From JAPWJZ01 sp964575605 (lineage in GTDB: Bacteria; Pseudomonadota; Alphaproteobacteria; Micavibrionales; UBA2020), in the NCBI GenBank assembly GCA_964575605.1, contig CAZNRN010000003.1, positions 62,001-126,000 of the forward strand: a DNA stretch of 64,000 nt. The letters are read 5' to 3'. Every line of letters begins with the position of its first letter. Position 1 is the first letter of the stretch. The notes under the pieces are model-generated. The model ran no database searches. It saw only the letters and a program-made list of their open reading frames with translations, and had not been told where the DNA came from. Made by a program: the position numbers and the translations under genes. This document shows positions 1 through 7,554 of this stretch, piece after piece.

Positions 1-30
1 CCAGCCGAAGCCGTAATTACTTCCTGCTAA
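1..30 (+). CDS. possible C-terminal end of a gene entering from the left
   Basis: Reading from base 1 in frame gives nine codons and then TAA at 28-30, immediately followed by a strong hairpin terminator. That placement is what the tail of a rightward gene would look like, but nine residues cannot identify a family and the frame could be open by chance. Confidence 0.25.
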   Translation, partial: PAEAVITSC

Positions 31-32
31 GG

Positions 33-66
33 AAAAAGCCAGCCTCTCGCGAGGCTGGCTTTTTTT
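33..66. terminator. bidirectional rho-independent terminator
   Basis: A perfect 10-bp stem (AGCCAGCCTC / GAGGCTGGCT) around a TCGC loop is flanked by an A-run on the left and a T-run on the right, so it can work in both directions. It lies 18 bp past the stop of the leftward DUF4142 gene and just after the possible rightward gene end at base 30. Confidence 0.85.
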
Positions 67-83
67 CTTGGGGCGAAGCCGGA

Positions 84-596
84 TTAGTCGACTTTGCTTT
101 CAAGCTCGTCGGCGTGCTTGCCGTGTTCTTTCAGCTTGGGCAGCGTTTCGGCCGCAAAGATTTTCAGGTTCTGGGTATCGCCCTTGCCTGCAAAATCTTC
201 AAAAAGGTCGATGGCTTTTTTATGGGCGCTTTCTTGCGCTTCCATGTAAGCCTCGTCGAATTTCTCGGGCTTGGCGTCTTTCAGCTTGGCCAGCGTTTTG
301 GCATCTTTGTCATCCAGTGACGCGGGCAGCTTGGCCGTGTCGATGTTGTCTTTCGCGGCAGCGTCTTTCATTTTAGCGGCAGCGGCGGTGTGGTCGTCGA
401 TCATCTGTTTTGCAAAGCTTTTTACTTCCGCATTGCTCGAGCGGTCCAGCGCGAGCTTGCTGGATTCAATTTCGAAGTTGGTGGCGAGCGCCGCCTTGGT
501 GACGAATTCGAGGGCGGTTTCCTTGGCAAAGGCGGGCGCCGAAATCATGGATGCCGCGATAATGACGGAAGCGGCGAGTTTGGATACTTCTTTCAT
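84..596 (-). CDS. DUF4142 family exported protein
   Basis: 170-residue exported, mostly helical protein. The first 24 residues form a signal peptide (KLAASVIIAASMISAPAFA) with a likely cut after AFA. The mature part has the DUF4142 pattern: FVTKAALATNFEIESSKLAL near the start, then SNAEVKSFAKQMIDDHTAA, a ferritin-like four-helix arrangement. The family is periplasmic and its biochemical role is not established. I chose the ATG at 596 because AAGGAGAG lies just upstream; an upstream in-frame extension to 638 lacks a ribosome site and would bury the signal peptide. It appears to be a single-gene unit ending at the hairpin at 33-66. Confidence 0.85.
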   Translation of the reverse strand: MKEVSKLAASVIIAASMISAPAFAKETALEFVTKAALATNFEIESSKLALDRSSNAEVKSFAKQMIDDHTAAAAKMKDAAAKDNIDTAKLPASLDDKDAKTLAKLKDAKPEKFDEAYMEAQESAHKKAIDLFEDFAGKGDTQNLKIFAAETLPKLKEHGKHADELESKVD

Positions 597-706
597 GTGA
601 TCTCTCCTTGAGGGAACAAATTTTGATTCAGACGGCAAACAGCGGAGATGGCTGTACAGTTCCCTTGCCTCGAAAATTCAAGGCTTTACAGAGTCGATAT
701 TGGAAA

Positions 707-1402
707 TTATTTGGAAAGGATACCTTTAAGTTCCTGCAGGCCGCCTTCGACGCCTTCCAGCGTTTGTACGGCGGCGCCCTTCAGCGTGGCCTTCACGACG
801 CCGACGGAACTGGTGAGTATAACGCGGTTCATTACCTGAGCCGCGACCTGTGCAGGCGTGGCGGGGTTTTTCTCGGACCCGATATTATTGATGACGATAT
901 CCGGCATGCCAACGGGGCCGGAGCTAAGGCCCTGCACCGCCGGTATCAGACGCGGTCCCACGATTTTTAATTTGCGGATGACGACATCGGGCGATTTTAC
1001 GTCCGTGGTTGTTGCATTGCGCGTGTTATCCCGCACGCGGTCGAAATTGCTGCCCGCTGTGCCGGTTTCATAAACGATGTTCATGCCTTCGACGACGATT
1101 GAATTGATTACGACAAGGTTGCGGTCGACGCTTTCCAGCGTCAGGGTGATGTTGCCGGTTTCCAGCAGCTGTTTCGCCTCGAAACCTTTAGGGTTTCCCA
1201 CGATAAGGGACGAGAGCTTCGCCTCCATATTGCGCACCGAAACGCTGAGGTCCTTTACCTTTACGGGTACGCCCAGCGCCTCGCTGCCCGCCTGCTCGAT
1301 CACTCGCTCGGCGGCGCCGGTAAAATAGAAATAAACCCAGCCCGCACCGGCCAGCGCCAGCAGCAGGACAAGGATGGCAAGGAATTTTCCGGCCTTTTTC
1401 AT
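707..1402 (-). CDS. AsmA-like membrane-anchored periplasmic protein
   Basis: 231 residues. Residues 5-28 are a strong N-terminal membrane segment (FLAILVLLLALAGAGWVYFYF) and the rest is predicted periplasmic. The pattern after the anchor, VIEQAGSEALGVPVKVKDLSV followed by repeated beta-rich segments (LIVGNPKGF, ITLTLESVDRNLVVI), resembles the N-terminal part of AsmA-type proteins, which act in outer-membrane lipid homeostasis. It is much shorter than full AsmA, so the family call is tentative. Its ATG overlaps the TGA of the upstream gene (ATGA), so it is the last gene of the three-gene operon that begins at 4147. Confidence 0.6.
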   Translation of the reverse strand: MKKAGKFLAILVLLLALAGAGWVYFYFTGAAERVIEQAGSEALGVPVKVKDLSVSVRNMEAKLSSLIVGNPKGFEAKQLLETGNITLTLESVDRNLVVINSIVVEGMNIVYETGTAGSNFDRVRDNTRNATTTDVKSPDVVIRKLKIVGPRLIPAVQGLSSGPVGMPDIVINNIGSEKNPATPAQVAAQVMNRVILTSSVGVVKATLKGAAVQTLEGVEGGLQELKGILSK

Positions 1403-1761
1403 GGTTTGGGACCTGCAGGTGTTACGCGGGGCACAGCGGGTAGTTTTGCCGAGAGTGCGGCCAGTGCATCTTTATCAGGACCGGAGGGCAAGACAGCCTG
1501 CGCCTCCGCGACGACGGCCAGCCGCTGCGGCGTTACTTTTTCGTATGTGTCCCGCAGCGCCGCCGAAGCGGGCCCTGCAGGCGGCTCATCAAAAGCGCCG
1601 GTCATTTCATGATCTATCTCGAGGCCAGCATCCTGCTGCAGCTTCACAAGCTTGTCGGCAAGCGCTCCCTTCCCCGCACCGCGCAATGCTGTCTCCGCAC
1701 GATCAAAAGCGGGCCCGTGTTCGGCGATCAGGAAAAGCGTATCGAGGTCGAGGATTGCCAT
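1399..1761 (-). CDS. hypothetical protein between Sel1-AAA and AsmA-like genes
   Basis: 120 residues, no family recognised. The sequence is Ala- and Pro-rich, largely helical in the first 90 residues (FLIAEHGPAFDRAETALRGA; ALADKLVKLQQDAG) and ends in a proline-rich tail (AVPRVTPAGPKP). There is no signal peptide or membrane segment. It starts one base after the stop of the Sel1-AAA gene and its stop overlaps the next start, so translation of all three is probably coupled. Coupling on both sides is the main reason to accept it as real. Confidence 0.6.
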   Translation of the reverse strand: MAILDLDTLFLIAEHGPAFDRAETALRGAGKGALADKLVKLQQDAGLEIDHEMTGAFDEPPAGPASAALRDTYEKVTPQRLAVVAEAQAVLPSGPDKDALAALSAKLPAVPRVTPAGPKP

Positions 1762-1762
1762 G

Positions 1763-4147
1763 TTACGCCGCTACCCCTGCCGAAGGCTCGATATCCGCCG
1801 GCGTAATCGTAATGGTGTCTTCGCGGGTCATGTTTTCTTTCCCTGCGACGCGGTTCGTCAGGCGTTCCAGCGATTCATCGAAAATCTGCTTGATCCACGG
1901 CGCATGGCCGAACTGCTTTTCATCCTTGCCTGCGGTTTTTTCGATGATCTGCTGCAACGTCTTGCGGCAACCCTGCTGCACGGCGTAGTTATTGTCCTGC
2001 GCCAGCTTCAGGAAGATATCCACCAAATCGTCCGGTGTGAAGGGTTCAAAATACACGCGTTCACGGAACCGTGTTTCCAGCAGCGGGGTCAGTGCAGTGA
2101 ATTTCTGCATATCTTCTGATGTGCCGGCGGCGACTGTTATGCATTTGGCTTCGTGCATTTCGAGTGCCTTGATGAACTGGGCGATCGCTGCTGCGCCTTC
2201 AGCCGAGCTTGCGCCAAACATGCCCTGGGCCTCGTCGATAAACAAGACACCGCCCGCGGCCTCCATGAATTTCTGCTCGGCCTTGCCGGCGGCCAGAAGC
2301 TCGGCTCCCGTGACAATCACTGTATGGCCTCGGGGCAGCAAACCGGCTGCCGCCATAAGCTCGCCTAAAATGCGTGCGCCGGTCGTCCTGCCGGTGCCAG
2401 GCTTGCCGGTCATCAAAAGGCAGCGCGACGCCCCCGTGAGTTCCAGCCCCCGTTGCTTGCGCAACTGGTCGAGCTTGTGGCGGTTGACGAAAGCCTTGAT
2501 ATCCTGCTTCGCGCCGTGCATGCCGATCAGGCGGTCGAGCTTGCGCAGCGTGCCTTCGAAGGTCGGGGCAGGCCCCTTGGGCGGGCCCTTGGCGCTGCTG
2601 GCGATAGAGGACTTCGCGGCAGGCGCTGCGCCCATCATCTTGGATGACATCATTTTCGACTGCGGCGCGGCAGGCGCTGCTTGGGCAGAGGCATCGGTTT
2701 TCTGTTCTTCCTGCTTCTGCACAGCCGGCACAGCCTCAAAAAGCTTGGCCGCATCGTAGTGGTCGAAAGCATCCTGCGGCGTCTGCACGTACTCGGCAAT
2801 GCCGGCGGACAGCACAAAACGGCCGTCGAATACCTTTTTCGTCTCGAGCACTTTTTGCGCTTCCTTGTTGCCCATGGCCGCTGCGGCCTCAAGCCTGACC
2901 ACGGCTTCGGCGGGGTCCTTGTCACAGCCCGCGCCCAGCAGCAGGCAAAGCCCGTAATAATATTCGCCCGCCACATGACCGCTGTCGGCGGCGATGCGGA
3001 AATGGCGGCAAGCGGCCGCCGCGTCGCCCAGCGCGATCAGCACGCTGCCCGCGATCATGCGTGCGCCCATTTCATACGACGGCTCACCGGCATCGCCCAC
3101 CAGCCCCAGCAGGTGTGCGCCTGTTTTCAAATCGGGGGATTGCACCCGCTCGACACCGTTAATGAAATACATGCCCGTGTAAAACAGGCAGCCGATATGG
3201 CCGCGGTCGGCGCCCATCTTGAACCACTTGAAGGCTTCCTTGTCGTTCTTGCGCAGGCCTTCGGCATTCATGTAATGCATGCCCAGCGCGAACATGCCGG
3301 CGGTATTGCCTTTCAAAGCCAGTTCCTTCGCCTCTGCGGGGCCAAGGCCGACAATCTGCGCGTTGTCGCGCTTGCGCGCGCGCGCCTTGTCTTCATCGCT
3401 GAGCTGGGCGTCGGGCCGTGGCGGGCGTACCCGTTTGATCATGGCGCCCTGCTTTTCATCGCCGGTCGGTACGACGCGCTTGGGGAAAATCATGTTCAGG
3501 TGGATAGCCGCACCCTTGGGCAGCGGCGAGGTATCACCCTTGCGGAAGAAAATATCCTTCACGAATTGCGCATCATCGATGATGCCGCGGCGTAATGCCT
3601 CGCGCGCCTGTTTCAACCCGCGCTCGGCCAGGCGTTCCAGCACAACACCCGCTTTTTCAGGCTCGCGCTCGCAACCGACGCCCATGGCCAGCATGACGGG
3701 ATAATAAAGCATCGCGCCCGACCGTGCGTCGCGGAACATGTCGACACGTTCCGACTGCAGCCCGGCTTCCGCATAAGCGCGCAGGTAAAGGTATGCCTGC
3801 TTGAGGTTCTGCGGGATGAATTCGCCGCGCAGGCAGAAAAACCCCATTTCGTGCCAGGCCCAGACGTGCCCCTTGCGCGCCACTTCGTCGAGCAGTTCGA
3901 TGCCCTTCTTGATGTCTTTTTTCGCGCCGTAAAGGTTCGCCTGCGCGAGGTAGAACTGGCAGTCGGTATTTCCCGCCTTCGCGCCCCTGGTGAAATAGGC
4001 GATAGCCTTATCCTGGTCGCGGATAACCTGTTCACCGCCATGGGTGCCGCCAACCCAATGGAAAACGCCGGCCTGCGCACAGGCCGCGCCGTCGCCCTGA
4101 TCGGCGCGCGCGATGATCTCCTTGGTAGAATTACCGGCGTCAGTCAT
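1763..4147 (-). CDS. Sel1-repeat protein fused to CbxX-type AAA+ domain with altered Walker A
   Basis: 794 residues in two parts. Residues about 15-450 hold Sel1/TPR-like repeats, recognisable by units such as AIAYFTRGAKAGNTDCQFYL, AFKWFKMGADRGHIGCLFYT and AAACRHFRIAADSGHVAGEY. An Ala/Met-rich linker follows (about 475-530). Residues about 535-780 form a CbxX/CfxQ-type AAA+ domain: GKPGTGRT at 581-588, Walker B VLFIDEAQ, sensor segment ITVAAGT and arginine-finger segment ETRFRERVYF. The invariant Walker A lysine is Arg587 (codon AGG), so ATP hydrolysis may be weak or lost; the other motifs look intact. No signal peptide, so cytoplasmic. It heads a leftward operon and is divergent from the ankyrin genes at 4327. 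No clear ribosome site precedes the ATG. Confidence 0.8.
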   Translation of the reverse strand: MTDAGNSTKEIIARADQGDGAACAQAGVFHWVGGTHGGEQVIRDQDKAIAYFTRGAKAGNTDCQFYLAQANLYGAKKDIKKGIELLDEVARKGHVWAWHEMGFFCLRGEFIPQNLKQAYLYLRAYAEAGLQSERVDMFRDARSGAMLYYPVMLAMGVGCEREPEKAGVVLERLAERGLKQAREALRRGIIDDAQFVKDIFFRKGDTSPLPKGAAIHLNMIFPKRVVPTGDEKQGAMIKRVRPPRPDAQLSDEDKARARKRDNAQIVGLGPAEAKELALKGNTAGMFALGMHYMNAEGLRKNDKEAFKWFKMGADRGHIGCLFYTGMYFINGVERVQSPDLKTGAHLLGLVGDAGEPSYEMGARMIAGSVLIALGDAAAACRHFRIAADSGHVAGEYYYGLCLLLGAGCDKDPAEAVVRLEAAAAMGNKEAQKVLETKKVFDGRFVLSAGIAEYVQTPQDAFDHYDAAKLFEAVPAVQKQEEQKTDASAQAAPAAPQSKMMSSKMMGAAPAAKSSIASSAKGPPKGPAPTFEGTLRKLDRLIGMHGAKQDIKAFVNRHKLDQLRKQRGLELTGASRCLLMTGKPGTGRTTGARILGELMAAAGLLPRGHTVIVTGAELLAAGKAEQKFMEAAGGVLFIDEAQGMFGASSAEGAAAIAQFIKALEMHEAKCITVAAGTSEDMQKFTALTPLLETRFRERVYFEPFTPDDLVDIFLKLAQDNNYAVQQGCRKTLQQIIEKTAGKDEKQFGHAPWIKQIFDESLERLTNRVAGKENMTREDTITITPADIEPSAGVAA

Positions 4148-4276
4148 TTCAATTGCTTGGCCCCGTTACTTGACATAAAAATTATGTAAATAAAAGACCT
4201 ACCCCCTTAGCCTCCCTATAATAGCTACGGGTGGCTAAATATCCCTTAAAAAAGGCGGAAAAAGGCAGGCTTTATA

Positions 4277-4305
4277 TTGACATAATGCGATTTTCAGCCT
4301 AGTCT
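4277..4305 (+). promoter_or_regulatory. candidate sigma-70 promoter for ankyrin cluster 1
   Basis: A consensus TTGACA at 4277-4282 is followed after exactly 17 bp by TAGTCT at 4300-4305 (four of six matches to the -10 consensus). Transcription would begin about 15 bases before the ATG at 4327, leaving GGAGGTT as the whole leader. A separate TATAAT at 4217-4222 has no matching -35 box. Confidence 0.45.
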
Positions 4306-4326
4306 ATGCCCCGGAGGTTCCCCCTT

Positions 4327-4992
4327 ATGACCAGCAGCGCGACCACAGGCGGTTCTGCGACGGCACCGGCACAAAGCCAGGTGACGACCAGCATGCTGCG
4401 CGCCATCGCGGAAGAGGATTGCGGCACTATCCGCGCCCTAATCGAAAGCGGCGAGGACGTGAACATGCGCGTGGGCCTCGGCTACACCGCCCTGCAAAAG
4501 GCGACCTATATCGGCAAGCTGGAATCAGTGCAGGTACTGCTCGACCTCGGCGCGGATCCGGACATGAAGGGCGGCCCTGCGCAGGTGACAGCGCTGCATA
4601 CCGCCGCACTGCGCTCGAACATGGACATCGCTAACCTGCTGCTGCGCTATCGCGCCGACGTAAAAATGACGGACAACGAGGGGGCGACCCCGCTCCACGC
4701 CGCTGCGGCCTCTGGCGCGGTGGAGGTGGCGAAACTGCTGGTACAGGCAGGCGCGGATATCGTCGCGCGCAATAGCGCCGGTGAAACGCCGCGCGATGTC
4801 GCCTCCCATAAGGCTGCAAGCGAGACGCAGGGCAAGGAATCTCTTTTAAAGACGGCGGCTTACCTCCAGCAAGCTGAAATCGCCCATGGCGTGAACCCCG
4901 AAATAGAAACCCTGCGCCGCGATACTTTCGCGCTGGATATGGCGGCACTGAAAAGCAAGCGGCCCGCGGGCGGCTTCAAGCTCAAAAGATGA
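4327..4992 (+). CDS. ankyrin repeat protein (cluster 1, first gene)
   Basis: 221 residues with about four ankyrin units: GYTALQKATYIGKLESVQVL, then LGADPDMKGG, VTALHTAALRSNMDIANLLL and GATPLHAAAASGAVEVAKLL, each with the TPLH-type start and LLxxGA turn. The protein ends in a basic tail (ALKSKRPAGGFKLKR) that recurs in the next two genes. No signal peptide; cytoplasmic or delivered by an unrecognised route. The ATG at 4327 is chosen because GGAGGTT lies 8 bases upstream; an in-frame start at 4306 has none. Its stop overlaps the next start (ATGA). Function is unknown beyond probable protein binding. Confidence 0.85.
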   Translation: MTSSATTGGSATAPAQSQVTTSMLRAIAEEDCGTIRALIESGEDVNMRVGLGYTALQKATYIGKLESVQVLLDLGADPDMKGGPAQVTALHTAALRSNMDIANLLLRYRADVKMTDNEGATPLHAAAASGAVEVAKLLVQAGADIVARNSAGETPRDVASHKAASETQGKESLLKTAAYLQQAEIAHGVNPEIETLRRDTFALDMAALKSKRPAGGFKLKR

Positions 4993-5597
4993 CACCGGAA
5001 CAGATAGCACGCGAGCTGCCCTTCGTTCTGTCCCGTGACGACGGCGAGGGCATCCGCCAATTGTTCGAGGGTGGCCTGAACATCAACGCGCGGAACCACA
5101 ACGGTATCAGCTTGCTGCAGGAAGCGGCCTTGGATGGCAAGCTCGCTGTAGTGCGCGCGCTGGTCGAACTGGGCGCCGATATGGATGCGCAGGGCGGGCC
5201 GTCGCAGATGACGGCGCTGCATTTCGCAACGCAGCGCAGGCACAAGGAAATCGCCCTGCTGCTGATCGAACGGGGCGCCAACCCCAATTGCCGCGACAAC
5301 ACCGGCGAAACGCCTTTGCACCTTGCCGCCTATGCCGGCCTACCCGATATGGCACGCGCGCTGGTCGATGCCGGCGCGGATTTGCAGGCCCGCGACAACC
5401 GCAAGATGACGCCCTGGGAAGTGGCGCAGAACGCCGCGGACGAGCGTTTCGAATTCGCCAACCAGGAGTTTTACGCCACCGCCGTCCTGCTGGCCGAGGC
5501 CGAAAAGCAGCTGGACGCCAAGAAACAGTCGGCGGATGCCCTGACGGCGCTCAAAAGCCACCCGTATAAAAACTTCCGCCTTGGCCCCGGCAGGTGA
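4989..5597 (+). CDS. ankyrin repeat protein (cluster 1, second gene)
   Basis: 202 residues, four ankyrin units of canonical form: GISLLQEAALDGKLAVVRAL, MTALHFATQRRHKEIALLLI, GETPLHLAAYAGLPDMARAL and the partial MTPWEVAQNAAD. It is a clear paralogue of the preceding gene: both carry the unit LGADMDAQGG/LGADPDMKGG at the same place, and both end with an ALKS motif plus a basic tail (ALKSHPYKNFRLGPGR). Start and stop geometry (ATGA overlap upstream, three bases to the next ATG) indicate one transcript with translational coupling. Confidence 0.85.
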   Translation: MTPEQIARELPFVLSRDDGEGIRQLFEGGLNINARNHNGISLLQEAALDGKLAVVRALVELGADMDAQGGPSQMTALHFATQRRHKEIALLLIERGANPNCRDNTGETPLHLAAYAGLPDMARALVDAGADLQARDNRKMTPWEVAQNAADERFEFANQEFYATAVLLAEAEKQLDAKKQSADALTALKSHPYKNFRLGPGR

Positions 5598-5600
5598 GAG

Positions 5601-5978
5601 ATGTACTGCAAATACGAACTGCCGGAAATGATCGAGGCCGTTTTTGAAGCCGTTAAAACGGGCGAGATCGAGAACCTGCGTTTTTACCTTATGGACGGCG
5701 CAGACCCCGATATGCGCAACACGCAGGGCAGCACCCTCCTCCACATCGCCGCCATCGAGGGGCAAAAGGAATGCGCGCAGCTGCTGTTAGACTTCGGCGC
5801 AGACCCATCGCTGACGGATGCCCGTGGCCATACGGCAGGTGATATCGTCCGCGCAAAAGAGAACGCGGCAGCGGAAGAAATCGCTCGTGACGAAAGGCAG
5901 AAAAGAGAACGCCTCAAAAACGACATGGCTGCGCTGCGCGCCAACCGCCCTCTAAAAAAGCTGGGGCCCTCGCGCTGA
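5601..5978 (+). CDS. short ankyrin repeat protein (cluster 1, third gene)
   Basis: 125 residues with about two and a half ankyrin units (LRFYLMDGADPDMRNTQGST; TLLHIAAIEGQKECAQLLLD; FGADPSLTDARGHTAGDIV), then a charged helix and the tail ALRANRPLKKLGPSR, again matching the ALK/basic-tail theme of its two neighbours. Its TGA overlaps the ATG of the flavoprotein gene at 5978, so the three ankyrin proteins and the flavoprotein are made from one message. Confidence 0.8.
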   Translation: MYCKYELPEMIEAVFEAVKTGEIENLRFYLMDGADPDMRNTQGSTLLHIAAIEGQKECAQLLLDFGADPSLTDARGHTAGDIVRAKENAAAEEIARDERQKRERLKNDMAALRANRPLKKLGPSR

Positions 5979-7150
5979 TGAAATCTTTTGACGTTATCAT
6001 CATAGGTGCAGGCGCGGCCGGCATGATGTGCGCCATCGAGGCGGGAAAACGCGGCCGCCGCGTGCTGGTCATCGACCATGCGTCCGACCCCGGCGAGAAA
6101 ATCCGCATTTCCGGCGGCGGGCGCTGCAACTTCACAAACCTGCATTGCACCCCCGCCAATTTCCTGTCGCAAAACCCGCATTTTTGCAAATCGGCGCTGG
6201 CGCGTTTTACCCAGCACGATTTTTTGAAACTGGTCGACAAGCACGGAATCAGCTGGCACGAAAAGACGCTGGGACAGCTTTTCTGCGACGTTTCCGCGAC
6301 GCAGATTATCCGGATGCTGCTGGATGAAATGCGCGCGGTTGGCGTTGAAATGCTGCTGGAAACGTCCGTCAAGGCCGTAGAGGCAGGATATGCCGTACGC
6401 ACCGAGCGCGACGTTTTCAAGGCCGCGTCGTTGGTTATCGCCACAGGGGGTTTGTCCATCCCCAAAATGGGGGCGACAGGTTTCGGCTATGATATTGCGC
6501 GGCAGTTCGGGATGAAGATCACTGATACCCGCGCGGGGCTTGTGCCGCTGTTGTTCGATGCGGGACTGCTGGCGCAGACGAAGGCGCTCTCAGGCCTTTC
6601 GGTCGACCCGTCCACCGTCACGCATGACAAAACGACCTTCCGCGAAGCCTTGTTGCTCACGCACAAGGGCATTTCAGGCCCCAGCATTTTGCAGATTTCA
6701 TCGTACTGGAAAGACGGCGACGATATCCTAGTCGACCTATGTCCCGATACCGATGTTTTCCAAGAACTGAAGAAAATGCGGCAGGATAAAAGCAAGGTGC
6801 AGTTACGCACCGCCCTTGCCCGTTTCGTGCCGCAGCGGCTTGCCGAACTGGTCGCGCAGCAATCGGGGCACGACATCCCCCTCCCCGACCTGTCCGATGC
6901 CAAGTTGAAAAACGTCGCCGAACGCCTGCACCGCTGGCGCATCAGGCCGACCGGCACCGAAGGCTACCGCACAGCCGAGGTAACGCTGGGGGGCGTCGAC
7001 ACCGATGAGCTGTCCTCGAAAACCATGGAAGCCAAAAAATCGCCCGGGCTTTATTTTATCGGAGAAGTGGTCGACGTCACAGGGCACCTTGGCGGGCATA
7101 ACTTCCAGTGGGCCTGGGCTTCAGGTTGGTGCGCGGGGCAACTCTGCTAA
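5978..7150 (+). CDS. HI0933/YhiN-family flavoprotein (NAD(P)/FAD-dependent oxidoreductase)
   Basis: 390 residues, the usual length. An FAD-binding Rossmann motif (VIIIGAGAAGMMCAIEAGK) opens the protein and is followed by the family hallmark RISGGGRCNFTN at about 44-55. The C-terminal part has TLGGVDTDELSSKTMEAK and GLYFIGEVVDVTGHLGGHNF, the second flavin-contact region. The family is cytoplasmic and includes the BaiN-type oxidoreductases; the physiological substrate here is not predictable. It is the last gene of the ankyrin operon, translationally coupled to it, and is followed directly by a terminator. Confidence 0.9.
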   Translation: MKSFDVIIIGAGAAGMMCAIEAGKRGRRVLVIDHASDPGEKIRISGGGRCNFTNLHCTPANFLSQNPHFCKSALARFTQHDFLKLVDKHGISWHEKTLGQLFCDVSATQIIRMLLDEMRAVGVEMLLETSVKAVEAGYAVRTERDVFKAASLVIATGGLSIPKMGATGFGYDIARQFGMKITDTRAGLVPLLFDAGLLAQTKALSGLSVDPSTVTHDKTTFREALLLTHKGISGPSILQISSYWKDGDDILVDLCPDTDVFQELKKMRQDKSKVQLRTALARFVPQRLAELVAQQSGHDIPLPDLSDAKLKNVAERLHRWRIRPTGTEGYRTAEVTLGGVDTDELSSKTMEAKKSPGLYFIGEVVDVTGHLGGHNFQWAWASGWCAGQLC

Positions 7151-7151
7151 T

Positions 7152-7183
7152 AAAAAAGGCGGGCATTGCGGCCCGCCTTTTTT
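7152..7183. terminator. rho-independent terminator between convergent genes
   Basis: Stem AAAAAGGCGGGC / GCCCGCCTTTTTT around a short ATTGCG loop. A-run on one side and T-run on the other allow termination both of the rightward flavoprotein operon and of the leftward SUF operon that ends at 7201. Confidence 0.85.
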
Positions 7184-7200
7184 AGCAATTATCGCCGTTC

Positions 7201-7542
7201 TTAGCTGGTCTTGAACGACTTCCCGCAGCCGCAATGGCCAGTGGCGTTCGGGTTATTGAAGGTGAAGCCGCTTTCGAATTTGTCTTCGAAATAGTCCATC
7301 TCCATGCCCGCGATGTACATCTGCGCGCGCGGGTCGATGAAAAGCTTCACGCCTTTATCTTCGATCAGCACGTCCATCGGGTTCGCTTCCTTGGCGTATT
7401 CGAGGCTGTAGCTCATGCCCGAGCAGCCGGAAGCCGTGACGCCCACGCGCAGGCCCAGGAATTTATCCCCTTCCGGCGCCTGGTCCATCAGGCTCTTGAT
7501 GTGGTTGGCAGCGCTGTCAGTCAGTGTCACCAGGTTCGTCAT
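7201..7542 (-). CDS. sufA: A-type iron-sulfur carrier, SufA/ErpA/IscA family
   Basis: 113 residues. The three cluster-ligand cysteines of A-type carriers are present: the first in TASGCSGMSY (about residue 40) and the other two in GHCGCGKSF near the C-terminus. The protein accepts Fe-S clusters from the SufBCD scaffold and hands them to apo-enzymes. It is the last gene of the SUF operon, after the grpB-like gene, with AAGGAGAG before its ATG. SufA is chosen over ErpA because of the operon context only. Confidence 0.88.
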   Translation of the reverse strand: MTNLVTLTDSAANHIKSLMDQAPEGDKFLGLRVGVTASGCSGMSYSLEYAKEANPMDVLIEDKGVKLFIDPRAQMYIAGMEMDYFEDKFESGFTFNNPNATGHCGCGKSFKTS

Positions 7543-7554
7543 GTTTTCTCTCCT

